Shown: positions 1-8,891 of the stretch, piece by piece | Position numbering within the stretch: position 1 is the first letter of the stretch | Layout of the letters: the number at the start of each line of letters is the position of its first letter | NCBI RefSeq assembly: GCF_021165755.1 | Contig: NZ_CP088942.1 | Span: 1 to 64,000, forward strand | Origin: Borrelia sp. RT5S | GTDB taxonomy: Bacteria > Spirochaetota > Spirochaetia > Borreliales > Borreliaceae | Direction of reading: 5' to 3' | Length of the DNA stretch: 64,000 bases | Translations under genes and position numbers: made by a program | The notes under the pieces: model-generated | Seen by the model: the letters and a program-made list of their open reading frames with translations, nothing else | What the model was told of the DNA's origin: nothing | The model's database searches: none

Positions 1-44
1 CCAAATATTACTTTAACGCTTAAATTTTATAAACCAAATCATAA

Positions 45-73
45 TTGATATAGTAGCTTTTTTATTGTATAAT
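45..73 (+). promoter_or_regulatory. Sigma-70 promoter of the first lipoprotein gene
   Basis: TTGATA at 45-50 and a perfect TATAAT at 68-73 are separated by 17 bp. The predicted transcript start is near 80, and a GAGGG ribosome site at 82-86 precedes ATG 96. Confidence 0.75.
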
Positions 74-95
74 GATACGGTGAGGGATGTTGGGT

Positions 96-725
96 ATGAA
101 CGGGATTTGTGGTTTTGGGTCGGAATGCAAGATTATCTTGAATAAAATCAGAAATATCAGTAGTGTTTTCCCGCTTCTTGTTCTTATTTTTGGGTCTTGC
201 AGGACTTATCAAATAGAATATGATAGATTTGCTCAAGTGTTGTACTCTAAGTATTACCTAGAGACAAAATATTCCACAAGTGGAGTGATTAAATCTTTGA
301 TCTCAATAAGATACAACAAACCTAAAAAGGAAAAAGAATACTCAATTTTAGTTAAATCTCAAGCCAGGAGCCCAAGAAAAGCTCAAGTAGACAAGGTAAT
401 CACAGATATGCACTTTGAAGCTGTGGGAAAATTAATATCTGAAGATACGAAAAATATCACGAAATATGATGAATCTTACAATCCTTATTTTCCATATGAG
501 TCAACTACCGTTATAGAAAGAAGGGATATTGTGACAGCAATTTCCAAGTTTGTAATTCCAGAAGAAGAGTTTATGAAATTTATTAAAATGAAAAATCAAT
601 ACGATGAAATGGCCGAGTTTAAAGTGTATACAGCCAGCAGCTATGCGATTGTGAAATTCAGCAAAAGTGAAATTCAAAAATTTTGGAGTGAATTTAATTT
701 AAAGGTAAAAATGATTGCTAACTAA
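96..725 (+). CDS. Putative lipoprotein, unknown function
   Basis: A 209-residue protein that I do not recognise. ATG 96 is chosen over the in-frame ATG at 87 because GAGGG (82-86) lies 9 bp upstream of 96 and touches 87. The N-terminus is basic, followed by a hydrophobic stretch (about residues 22-34, SSVFPLLVLIFGSC) ending in a Cys that fits a spirochaete lipobox, so the mature protein is probably lipidated and exported. The rest is charged and Lys/Tyr-rich with no repeats. It is monocistronic with its own promoter. It resembles, in size and style only, the secreted/lipoprotein genes at 46.6-47.8 kb. Confidence 0.7.
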   Translation: MNGICGFGSECKIILNKIRNISSVFPLLVLIFGSCRTYQIEYDRFAQVLYSKYYLETKYSTSGVIKSLISIRYNKPKKEKEYSILVKSQARSPRKAQVDKVITDMHFEAVGKLISEDTKNITKYDESYNPYFPYESTTVIERRDIVTAISKFVIPEEEFMKFIKMKNQYDEMAEFKVYTASSYAIVKFSKSEIQKFWSEFNLKVKMIAN

Positions 726-1541
726 GGATGCAACAAAAATACAAACAAAAGCAAGGATTCCCGTTTCATACTTTTAGTTTATATATCCTCGTTCGGTAAT
801 GCCAAACCTTGATATCATTTAAAGCTGTTTAGCCATGTAATTTCCGAGCCAAAAAGCCCAAATTCTTCACAGAAAAGTGGAGGCACTACTTCATTCTTTA
901 CACAAAAAAACCCAAATTACAAGCAAAAGAAGCTATTTTTTGTTACACGTTGTTCTAACATAAAATAGAATTCCGCCGTGTGAAAATACTTTTTTAATCC
1001 ATTATAGGGAGGATATTTTAAATTAAATACTAACCAGATAAAAACTCTCCAAACACAAAAGAGCCCCTGCATTAAACACTAGGTTAAACCTAAAATTCAC
1101 CTAACAGATAGCATCATATTGCAATAAGTTTTTTTCAATTAACTAAATTAATCTCATGCTTTTAACCAATCTTCTTTAAAGTCAAACCCAACGCCACTTA
1201 CTTTAAAACTATATGCATACACACCTTCAAAAAAGAAACCCCTTGGGGAAGGGGATTATTTAAAAGAATGTATGGTATGAAGTAAATATTGATAATAAAT
1301 TCTTTTAATTTTAAAAAAGGAGAATATTTAATATCTAAATTATTAGTTCAATAATTCAATTATTTCCAGTTTTTCTAAATTATTTTACTGTTCTGTTCTT
1401 TCTATTCTTAGATGATATGTAAACAATTCTACATTATTTCTATCTAGCATAGGTTATGTAAACAGAAATAGTTAAATATGTTACAATAAAATCGCAGGCT
1501 ATGAGAGAGCCTATAAATATTTATATCTTTAGGAGCACTTA
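726..1541. other. Non-coding interval, about 0.8 kb
   Basis: I see no supported gene here. It is very AT-rich. The only structure I note is a small hairpin at 1239-1254 (CCCCTT, loop GGGG, AAGGGG) that could be a weak terminator. Stop codons are frequent in all frames. Confidence 0.5.
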
Positions 1542-2171
1542 GTGAGTCATTTTCGTCCTTTGCTTGTGGTTTTATGCGTTCTTTTCTTTCTGATTTTCTT
1601 CAATTCTTGTTACGTACCAGGAAAAGTTACAAGGTACTCTACGCCCAATTTCAATGATATAAGTCTAACTGAAATCATAACATTGGGAAAGGGAACGGTT
1701 ATGCTTAAGGAGTTCAATTTCAACAATAGGTTTCCCTTTTATAAAAGACACGGAATTCCCTATACTCTTCAATTTGTAGCTCCTAGAAATTTCACTCACC
1801 TAGTAAGTTCCAAAGATGGCATTAAGAAGATCCATTTAAGAGGCGACACAAGGCTTTTATTTTTACTAGACTCAGGACATACTTTTTCTCTTCCAGCGTC
1901 TTCTATTACATCTCTACGCTCCACTATTTCTGAAATTGAATTTATATTTGGAATCAAAAAGTTAGTTACTCAAGTCCAACTAACTACACCTACAGGCATC
2001 ATATCATATGCTAACCTTTATTACTTTGGTGGTGTTTTATACCTAGATTCTAACGTCTATGATTTTCCTAGCATTTACTTCAGTAAGTACGAAGTAGACA
2101 GGTTATCCAGCATACTTAACAAAAGTCGTTATTCTAATCTTTGGTACGATCTTGCGAGGGACTTACATTAA
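1542..2171 (+). CDS. Putative lipoprotein, unknown function
   Basis: A 209-residue protein starting at GTG 1542, with AGGAG at 1531-1535 six bases upstream. The leader is strongly hydrophobic (residues 7-22) and ends in FFNSC, a plausible lipobox with Cys at about 23. The mature part is rich in beta-prone and aromatic residues (for example a YYFGG segment near residue 165) and has no recognisable domain. It is followed by an imperfect hairpin near 2234-2286 that may terminate it. Function unknown; probably a surface or periplasmic lipoprotein. Confidence 0.7.
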   Translation: MSHFRPLLVVLCVLFFLIFFNSCYVPGKVTRYSTPNFNDISLTEIITLGKGTVMLKEFNFNNRFPFYKRHGIPYTLQFVAPRNFTHLVSSKDGIKKIHLRGDTRLLFLLDSGHTFSLPASSITSLRSTISEIEFIFGIKKLVTQVQLTTPTGIISYANLYYFGGVLYLDSNVYDFPSIYFSKYEVDRLSSILNKSRYSNLWYDLARDLH

Positions 2172-2373
2172 GCCAAGGTTATTGTATTATTCTTTATTTG
2201 ATATACCTTCTTAAATAGAGGTTATAAAAAAAAGTCCCTACCCCTATATCTTGTTTTGGAGAGGATTAATAGGAGTGTTGGGGACTCTCGATAGAATGAT
2301 TTCTATCCTACCTATAATGTTATTTTATTTTTTTAATTTTGTAAATATTTTTAAAGATTTTATTTTATAAACT

Positions 2374-2985
2374 TTAATTACCCGCTTTCTCTATTGCTCT
2401 TAAGAGATTCAATTCAGCTTTACTCATTCCAGATTTCCTCAACTTACCCTTTGCTCCTATGCTCATTTCCGGATCAAGTTTCCTATTTGATTCCTGCATT
2501 TCTTTAATCTCTATATCGCTAGGCTCATAATCAATCCACTTCCTCTCTATCCAACCTTTCTCCCATTCATAATATCCCTCATTATGGTTATTTCCGCTAA
2601 TCTCGTCAAAGTGTCTTGAAAGTGCTGATACTACCTTTGCACCATAATAAAGCATCTTCTCAGTTTCTGTATCTGTTATAAATTTATCATAATCATAATT
2701 ATTACCTGTTTGCATATTTACAATGTCTACTATGAGCTTAAAAGTATTTATGCAATTCATTGCTATATTTCCAAACGGGAGTTCTGGATCGCTTAAAGAC
2801 TTAATATTAACTTCATATTTATTCTTTAAGCTTCTAGGTATCCTAAAGAAGTCAATAACGTACCCATTAACCCTAGCTTTATAATTTGCTTCATATTCTG
2901 CATCTCCAAAAAAAATACCCCCCTTTTTTACGTAATTATCACAAACCAATGCCATAGGGAAGGTTCTCTTATCTACTCGTTTCAT
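2374..2985 (-). CDS. Hypothetical cytoplasmic protein
   Basis: A 203-residue, soluble-looking protein with no signal peptide or membrane segment. The start at 2985 is supported by GAGGTG about 8 bases upstream. The C-terminal third is charged (Glu/Lys/Trp-rich, then a Lys/Arg-rich helix KGKLRKSGMSKAELNLL), which could bind nucleic acid or a partner, but I do not recognise the family. It stands alone between convergent or divergent lipoprotein genes. No paralogue in the window. Confidence 0.6.
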   Translation of the reverse strand: MKRVDKRTFPMALVCDNYVKKGGIFFGDAEYEANYKARVNGYVIDFFRIPRSLKNKYEVNIKSLSDPELPFGNIAMNCINTFKLIVDIVNMQTGNNYDYDKFITDTETEKMLYYGAKVVSALSRHFDEISGNNHNEGYYEWEKGWIERKWIDYEPSDIEIKEMQESNRKLDPEMSIGAKGKLRKSGMSKAELNLLRAIEKAGN

Positions 2986-3184
2986 CTTTTATCACCTCAA
3001 ACCTAAATTATTTTCCTCTCTTTATTTCGTGTACATTATTATAATATATATCAAATAAGAATTAATACAATTATCTCCCTTTTATGCTTCCCTTTTGTAT
3101 ACTTTTCAAAAATTCTAGATATGTTTATTGTTTTTTTTATACTTTGTGGTAAACTGTAATCTATCTTTAACCTTTAACCATTTA

Positions 3185-3223
3185 CAAAAAGTCTTGGGAA
3201 ATGTTGTTTCACATGACTTTTTG
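3185..3223 (-). terminator. Hairpin terminator of the 598-aa lipoprotein gene
   Basis: CAAAAAGTC at 3185-3193 pairs exactly with GACTTTTTG at 3215-3223. It begins right at the stop codon of the minus-strand gene and gives a T-run on that strand. Confidence 0.6.
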
Positions 3224-3224
3224 T

Positions 3225-5021
3225 TTATTTTCTCTCACTCGTATCCCTCCGGGACTTAACTTTCCACTTGTCGCTAGATTTGTCTATTAACAACTCACAA
3301 GCAATCCAGGGACCTGTAAGTTCATAACGGAAGTAATTTTTAGAATAAAGCATAATAACGGGGTTATTTTCATATAAATACATGTTATAAATTAACGGAT
3401 AAATGTAATTATATTGCTCTGGTCTTGACTCAAACTCCATAACTGAACTTATTCTTGGGTTCTGCAATATTTTAGTGTTTTTCAGTCTTTCCTTAAGCTC
3501 ATCAACAAGCACCGTTTGAGGATACACCCCTCTAAAATAGATATTTCTATCCATTTCTACATCATTAAATGTTTTCTTTATAATACTTACAATTTGCCTG
3601 AAAAGCGAATCTGCCTGCTTTAAGACAAGAGAATTAATAAGGTCTTGATCCTCCTTAGCTCTCTGTATTTGATTATAAACATCTCGCTTTAAAATATATT
3701 CCCTTAGATCAAGTTCATCCTTACTAGTGGGGGTTAGTTTACAAAAATTACAACTCTTAATAAGATCTGTTGTTAAAGAAGTCTGTTCCTCAAGAACCTG
3801 ATCTAATCTATACTTCTTAATTTCAAATTGAAAATAATCAATTGGCTTGCTATCAAACTTTCTAACATCTAATACTAATACGTTATTGTAAGTTATAGCA
3901 TAGTCTTTATTTTGGTGTGGGTAAGACTTTTTACCCACAATACATATTTTGGGATTAAACTTACTTAAGTATAGGTTATAAATAGCAGCATAAATGCTAA
4001 TATAATCCCTATTAACAAATTTTTCATAAGGTATGATTTGTTCATGCTTGGCAATAATCTTAAGTTCTCTAATCTCCCCTTCATTTTCTTTAAATTCTTT
4101 CAAATATTCGTCAACTTTGTTTACAAATAAATCTATATTCTTATCAAGAACATTATTAACCAATTCCTTATGGAAAGGACTTTCATCGTATATCTTATCC
4201 ATTTCATCGTATATTTTATTTTCTAAATAATAAGATTTTGCCTCGTATATGTTATCAATTGACGTTTGTGGATTTAAATGCTCATGACTTATTTCCCAAT
4301 TCTCTGTACCCCTAGGGGACAAAACCCAGTTACTATGAAACTTGTCAAGAACAAGCTTTAATACTCTTTTGTAAAAAATAGCTTTATCTTGATTTTGATT
4401 CTTATATATCCTATTGCCTACAATATAAATAACAGGTTGGTTATTTGAGAGATAAAGATTGTACATAATAGGATAAATATCGTTCTCATTGATAAATTTA
4501 GAAAACTTGCTTTTAGAAGGATGCATCTTATCAATTTCAAACTTATCCTTACTATTAAGTTTTGAATTTAACATAATCAAGGGTTCCAATATCCTACTAT
4601 CTTTCAAATTACGCTCAAGATAGTCTGTTGTTATCTGCTTTTGAGGAGCATTTGAGGGTAAAATGTTTAATTCCTCCCTAATAGTAGGAACTTTTTGAAC
4701 ATATAATCCATACACAATAATTTCATCGCTTAATCCAAATTCTTCTTCTGAAAACTTCTCTGCAAACCCCTTAACTTGGCCAAGAAGCGAATCTGATTGC
4801 TTTAAGACAAGAGATTCAATCACAGCCTTAATAGATTTATCATGTCTAATTTCCTGTATTTGCTTATATAATTCATATTTAAGTTTATGATACTTAGCTT
4901 CATATAGCTCTTCGCTATCAGAAAAATAATTAGAATCACTAGCCTGTTCTTCTTCTTTAATATCAGGCTTCTTACAAGAAAAAATAGAAATAAAAACAGC
5001 TAATACTAAATATATTTTCAT
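3225..5021 (-). CDS. Large lipoprotein with three internal repeats
   Basis: A 598-residue lipoprotein: leader MKIYLVLAVFISIFSC with the lipobox Cys at 16. The mature protein holds three diverged copies of a roughly 150-residue module. Each has a helical start (copies 1 and 3 share SLVLKQ(S/A)DSL, at about residues 70 and 470) and a later 'Y-P-x-x-YN(L/M)YL...NP(V)I' segment (about residues 180, 350 and 560). The DNA of the SLVLKQ segment is also nearly identical at about 3602-3635 and 4788-4822. AAGG lies about 7 bases before the ATG. It is transcribed divergently from the gene at 5119, with a shared inverted repeat between them. Function unknown; a repeated surface-exposed fold is an inference. 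Confidence 0.75.
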   Translation of the reverse strand: MKIYLVLAVFISIFSCKKPDIKEEEQASDSNYFSDSEELYEAKYHKLKYELYKQIQEIRHDKSIKAVIESLVLKQSDSLLGQVKGFAEKFSEEEFGLSDEIIVYGLYVQKVPTIREELNILPSNAPQKQITTDYLERNLKDSRILEPLIMLNSKLNSKDKFEIDKMHPSKSKFSKFINENDIYPIMYNLYLSNNQPVIYIVGNRIYKNQNQDKAIFYKRVLKLVLDKFHSNWVLSPRGTENWEISHEHLNPQTSIDNIYEAKSYYLENKIYDEMDKIYDESPFHKELVNNVLDKNIDLFVNKVDEYLKEFKENEGEIRELKIIAKHEQIIPYEKFVNRDYISIYAAIYNLYLSKFNPKICIVGKKSYPHQNKDYAITYNNVLVLDVRKFDSKPIDYFQFEIKKYRLDQVLEEQTSLTTDLIKSCNFCKLTPTSKDELDLREYILKRDVYNQIQRAKEDQDLINSLVLKQADSLFRQIVSIIKKTFNDVEMDRNIYFRGVYPQTVLVDELKERLKNTKILQNPRISSVMEFESRPEQYNYIYPLIYNMYLYENNPVIMLYSKNYFRYELTGPWIACELLIDKSSDKWKVKSRRDTSERK

Positions 5022-5039
5022 ATCCTTGCCTTATTGATT

Positions 5040-5082
5040 TTTATTTTGTAATGCTACCACTATTGTAACATTACAAAATAAA
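5040..5082. promoter_or_regulatory. 14-bp inverted repeat between divergent genes, candidate operator
   Basis: Arms 5040-5053 (TTTATTTTGTAATG) and 5069-5082 (CATTACAAAATAAA) are exact reverse complements with a 15-base spacer. It sits in the 97-bp gap between two divergent starts (5021 minus, 5119 plus), where a terminator would have no purpose, so a regulator-binding site is more likely. Confidence 0.55.
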
Positions 5083-5118
5083 TTCTAATATATAAAACAT
5101 AGGTAACAGAGAATTTTT

Positions 5119-6123
5119 ATGAAAAAGATCCAAATCTTAATACTTTTATGTTTAGTTTTTAAGTTAAATTCTTTAGTAACTACAAAAGATTTAATTACAT
5201 ACAGTCATGCAGAATATGATAAGATAGTCTCGCTAAAGAGCACCCATGATGGTGTTCTTTATCTTATTGATAAGTACGTATATTCTATGCTTGATGAATA
5301 CTTTAAAAGCGTTGATGAATACTACAACTCTATTGACGCTATTAATCAAGCAACCCATACTTACGAGCAATCTTTATTATCTCTTAACAGCATTAAACTT
5401 TCTTTAATGGAAAAGCTTGAAGAGCAGTATAAGCACAAGCTTGATGAAGAGCATGCTGCCTTTCATCAAGCCGAGGAGAAAAAAAATTTAGATCATAAGA
5501 ATATGATCGATCTTAAAAAGCTTTGTCAAACTTATAAGCTTAATAAAGAGCAATTAAGGGAAAAATTGTTATCTTCCCTTTATCAATTGTTTGACACAAA
5601 GAATATTTATGATGAAAATTTTTTAAATGCTACTTCGTCTTGGAATACAATGAATAGTTACAATGACACTCGCATTGAGGATAATGAGGCAAAGGACAAT
5701 CTTAGAAAAGAATTAGACCAATTGGTTATGGATTTAAATAACATAAATTCACAATTTATGTTATGCGAAGATAAATTGAATAAGGCTTACAAAGCTAATG
5801 CAGTTAATTTTAGTACATGGCAGTCATTGCAATACAAAAAAGACATGACTTTTATTGCATTAGAAACTGCTTGGAATGAGCTGGAGAAATCACATGAATC
5901 TTGGTCAAAGAAAAAATTTGAAAAGAATAAATCAAATTATTTAAAAGCCGTAACTCAATTTGAGACAATTACTAAGGACAAACACAAGTCGAGCAGTGAA
6001 ATTTATCACAACTTGATAGCAATCAAGTCAGCCGAAAAAGAATACTTTGAATTAAATCTAGGAGTATTGGCTAGAGAAAGCCTAATTAAGGGCATAAAAC
6101 TTAAATTAATGGAATACAAGTAA
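5119..6123 (+). CDS. Secreted coiled-coil protein, unknown function
   Basis: A 334-residue protein with a signal peptide (MKKIQILILLCLVFKLNS) that has no lipobox, so it is probably periplasmic or secreted. Almost all of the remainder is predicted long alpha-helix rich in Lys, Glu, Asn and Leu, with coiled-coil heptad character (about residues 90-260). I do not recognise the family. It faces the 598-aa lipoprotein gene across a short divergent promoter region and may be co-regulated with it. Confidence 0.7.
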   Translation: MKKIQILILLCLVFKLNSLVTTKDLITYSHAEYDKIVSLKSTHDGVLYLIDKYVYSMLDEYFKSVDEYYNSIDAINQATHTYEQSLLSLNSIKLSLMEKLEEQYKHKLDEEHAAFHQAEEKKNLDHKNMIDLKKLCQTYKLNKEQLREKLLSSLYQLFDTKNIYDENFLNATSSWNTMNSYNDTRIEDNEAKDNLRKELDQLVMDLNNINSQFMLCEDKLNKAYKANAVNFSTWQSLQYKKDMTFIALETAWNELEKSHESWSKKKFEKNKSNYLKAVTQFETITKDKHKSSSEIYHNLIAIKSAEKEYFELNLGVLARESLIKGIKLKLMEYK

Positions 6124-6216
6124 GTAGCAGCACTATTTAAAGTCCCGCCCAAATCGACAACGTAAGAGTCCGCACTAACCACAAAAGCAATCAAACACAC
6201 CCCTAAAGCACACTCC

Positions 6217-6516
6217 CTATTCCTCAATCTTGCCTTTAAAACATATGTTTATGGTCTGATCTTCATTACGGATAATTCTTAAAACACCCCTCTCATCTTC
6301 AATTTCTGAGATACCCCCAAACATATCCAAATCCAAACTACTCATCTGAGAAATAGTATTCTCCCTCTGTAAATCTCCATCCCCCAACAACTCCCTAAGG
6401 CACTCCCTCTGCACATCATATATGTCCATATAAACCTCACTAATATTGATACAATCAAATAAAGCACTTCGAACACCAGACGGCTCACAATCCTTATCCA
6501 CAATCTCACCCTTCAA
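6217..6516 (-). CDS. Small acidic protein, unknown
   Basis: A 99-residue acidic protein. The start is TTG 6516, supported by AGGAG five bases upstream. There is no signal peptide. The sequence is compact (four Cys, Asp/Glu-rich) and not low-complexity, which favours a real gene, but the family is unknown. A hydrophobic open frame just downstream (6006-6227) is not supported. Confidence 0.5.
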   Translation of the reverse strand: MKGEIVDKDCEPSGVRSALFDCINISEVYMDIYDVQRECLRELLGDGDLQRENTISQMSSLDLDMFGGISEIEDERGVLRIIRNEDQTINICFKGKIEE

Positions 6517-7022
6517 AATGTCTCCTGCTATGAAGTCCTAACACCTCAAATTAAAACGATAAACTCAACCTGTAACAACTATTATAATACAGTTAGACTG
6601 GGAATGCAAAATGCTTTAAAAGCATAGACTGCCTTAAGTTACACAAATTCTTTACTACATTTTATACATCTTAATTGCTTATCTTAAATATAAATAACTC
6701 GATTATTAGCTTAATTTAAAAATTAACCAAAAATCTTTCAAGGTAGCTAAAAATTTTTAAACACAATACCACTCTAGAGCTATGAGTTTTCTACTAGAGA
6801 AGTTGTTTAATATTATTTAATAACATTAAACAACTTCTCTAGTGTATTAGTGTAGAAAAATGGCAAAGGTGTCAAATTTATCCAGATGTATTGCTTGTGG
6901 AGATAAGTTTGGTTAAAATTGCATTATGGCTTTGTACTATTTGTCTTTAATAATAAGTTAGCTTATTGGTGGCTTGTTTAGAAAATTAAAACACAGTTTA
7001 TTTGAGGTTAAAGGAGGAGAGG
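6517..7022. other. Non-coding interval upstream of the purine permease
   Basis: About 0.5 kb without a gene. It contains the 19-bp inverted repeat at 6793-6843 and a ribosome site AAGGAGG at 7011-7017 that serves the permease. Confidence 0.6.
6793..6843. repeat. Perfect 19-bp inverted repeat (hairpin)
   Basis: Arms 6793-6811 (ACTAGAGAAGTTGTTTAAT) and 6825-6843 are exact reverse complements around a 13-base AT-rich loop. It is about 180 bp before the permease start and 275 bp beyond the divergent 99-aa gene. It may be a regulatory hairpin or an operator; it is not followed by a T-run typical of a terminator. Confidence 0.7.
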
Positions 7023-8378
7023 GTGTTTGCTGTAAGAGAAACGTTACTTTTTCAATTCAAAAATAATACTATCAATTATAAACAGGAAATATATGCTGGT
7101 ATTACTACTTTTTTAAGTATGGCATACATAATAGCCGTAAATCCGTCTATCCTTGCGAATACGGGCATGCCCATAGGAGCTTTAGTCACTGCAACTTGTC
7201 TTGTATCTGCATTCTCCACAATCCTTATGGGACTCTATACAAATACACCCCTAGCCCTCTCTTGCGGGATGGGTCTTAACGCTTTTTTTGCATTCTCTGT
7301 AGTAATAGGGATGAATATTCCTTGGCAAGTGGCACTTTCTGCTGTCTTTGTTGAAGGTATTATTTTTATTTTTCTATCTCTAACGAAAATAAAAGAGAGT
7401 ATCATAAATTTAATCCCTATGAATTTAAAATATGCCATATCGGTGGGTACGGGACTATTTATAACTTTTATTGGACTTACAAATAGCGGAATTATTATTA
7501 AAGATGACGTAACACTAGTTGGCCTTGGGCCATTTAATAACATAAACGTTTGTATTACATTCACGGGACTATTTTTAATAATCTTTCTAGAATACAAAAA
7601 GATAAGAGGAAATATCTTATGGTCAATTATCATAACGACATCAATAACTTGGATTTATGGCCTCCTTTACGCAGAAGCTGCCTCAGCTTCTGGAATAAAC
7701 CTACCAGATGGTGTTTTAAGATATGAATCTATTAGCCCCATATTTAATAAGTTAGATTTTTCTTACATGACGGGAGATAAGATATGGAGCTTTATTTTTA
7801 TAGTACTAGTTTTGTTGTTTAATGATCTATTTGATACTGTTGGCACCATGATAGGAGTAGCTAGGGAAGGAAACATGCTAGATGAGAAAGGTAACATTCC
7901 TAATGCAGGAAAGATACTATTAGTTGATGCTATTGCTACTACAGCCGGAGCTGTTCTGGGTGTATCTACCGTTACGACTTATGTTGAAAGTTCTACTGGC
8001 ATTGCTGAGGGCGGGAAAACGGGATTTACATCTGTTGTAACAGGCGTACTTTTTCTAGTATCAATTCTCTTTGCTCCTTTATTTGTTGCCATCCCAGCAA
8101 GTGCAACAGCCCCTGCCCTAATTTATGTGGGATTTTTAATGTTTAAAGGAATTAAAAATATTGACCTATCAAATACAGTGGAAACTATTCCTAGCTTTTT
8201 AACAATACTCTTGATTCCATTAAGTTATAGCATAGGTTCTGGACTTAGCATTGGAATAGCATCTTATGTGGTAATAAGCATAATATATGGCTTAATATCA
8301 GGGGAGGTGCCTAAAATATCCTTCTTAACGATCTTACTAGCCTCCATTTTCATCATAAAATTATTTTTCTACCCCTAA
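7023..8378 (+). CDS. Purine (adenine/guanine/hypoxanthine) permease, AzgA/PbuG type
   Basis: A 451-residue polytopic membrane protein of the NCS2/AzgA-like purine permease family, likely importing guanine/hypoxanthine or adenine across the inner membrane. About 12 hydrophobic segments are visible. Family signatures are the N-terminal FLSMAYIIAVNP, the ALSCGMGLNAFFAF loop, and the FNDLFDTVGTMIGVA and TTYVESSTGIAEGGKTG substrate-site segments (about residues 260-345). GTG 7023 is chosen because AAGGAGG (7011-7017) lies 5 bases upstream; an in-frame TTG at 7002 precedes the ribosome site. Borrelia cannot make purines de novo, and Lyme Borrelia carry two such permeases on cp26 (BBB22/BBB23). The substrate of this one cannot be read from sequence. 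Confidence 0.95.
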   Translation: MFAVRETLLFQFKNNTINYKQEIYAGITTFLSMAYIIAVNPSILANTGMPIGALVTATCLVSAFSTILMGLYTNTPLALSCGMGLNAFFAFSVVIGMNIPWQVALSAVFVEGIIFIFLSLTKIKESIINLIPMNLKYAISVGTGLFITFIGLTNSGIIIKDDVTLVGLGPFNNINVCITFTGLFLIIFLEYKKIRGNILWSIIITTSITWIYGLLYAEAASASGINLPDGVLRYESISPIFNKLDFSYMTGDKIWSFIFIVLVLLFNDLFDTVGTMIGVAREGNMLDEKGNIPNAGKILLVDAIATTAGAVLGVSTVTTYVESSTGIAEGGKTGFTSVVTGVLFLVSILFAPLFVAIPASATAPALIYVGFLMFKGIKNIDLSNTVETIPSFLTILLIPLSYSIGSGLSIGIASYVVISIIYGLISGEVPKISFLTILLASIFIIKLFFYP

Positions 8379-8462
8379 AATCAACATCAAGCCAAGCTAC
8401 TGCTCCCAGGAGAGAGTAGTTTGGTAGATACAATAGCTAAAATAAGCCCATTATACACAAAA

Positions 8463-8508
8463 AAAGCATTTGTTATTCAATTTCTTTACATTTAATAACA
8501 AATGCTTT
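8463..8508. terminator. Perfect 15-bp inverted repeat after the permease gene
   Basis: AAAGCATTTGTTATT (8463-8477) and its exact complement AATAACAAATGCTTT (8494-8508) flank a 16-base loop. It lies 85 bp after the permease stop and 42 bp before the next start, so it may end permease transcripts or act on the downstream gene. Confidence 0.55.
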
Positions 8509-8549
8509 AAATTTAGTGTAAAAGACTAGTCCGTGTTGTGTTTTTGTTT

Positions 8550-8813
8550 ATGAAGAAGTTTTCAAGCGACGATGTTTTAGAAGAATTGATGTTTCGTAAT
8601 GTTAATGCCGACATTATGAATTATATCATGGATACTATGAACATGAACGGCACTATTGTAAAGGGGCTTGAGTCTATTTATGCTCAACAGAGCTCTTTGC
8701 TTACAAAGGTAGACAACATGGAAAAGCATATGAGTAAACAAAGGTGTATCACTGTGAAAAAGACCACGGGAAATAAAAAAGATACTATCATTGAAGACCT
8801 AATAGATTGTTAG
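8550..8813 (+). CDS. Small hypothetical protein with coiled-coil character
   Basis: An 87-residue protein from ATG 8550 (an in-frame GTG at 8538 is an alternative); neither start has a clear ribosome site. The middle (IYAQQSSLLTKVDNMEKHM) looks like a short coiled coil, and the tail is Lys-rich ending in EDLIDC. It vaguely recalls the style of Bdr proteins but lacks their repeats. It is followed by an inverted repeat at 8837-8874. Function unknown. Confidence 0.5.
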   Translation: MKKFSSDDVLEELMFRNVNADIMNYIMDTMNMNGTIVKGLESIYAQQSSLLTKVDNMEKHMSKQRCITVKKTTGNKKDTIIEDLIDC

Positions 8814-8836
8814 AATATATCTTGTAACAAGGTATT

Positions 8837-8874
8837 ACAAGGCCATAAGAAGCGTAGACTCTCTTATGCCTTGT
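8837..8874. terminator. Hairpin between convergent genes
   Basis: ACAAGGCCATAAGAAG (8837-8852) pairs with CTCTTATGCCTTGT (8861-8874) with one bulge. It sits between the convergent 3' ends of the genes at 8550-8813 and 8892-10616 and could serve both. Confidence 0.5.
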
Positions 8875-8891
8875 ACCCAATTGATTTCTTA

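Noticed and set aside
1-60. Possibility that the window starts at a linear plasmid telomere
   Set aside because: No inverted terminal repeat or telomere-like box is visible at either end; the first bases read as ordinary promoter-proximal DNA.
6006-6227. Open frame of 73 codons on the minus strand with a hydrophobic start
   Set aside because: It overlaps the 3' end of the well-supported coiled-coil gene, has no ribosome site, and its second half is only the complement of that gene.
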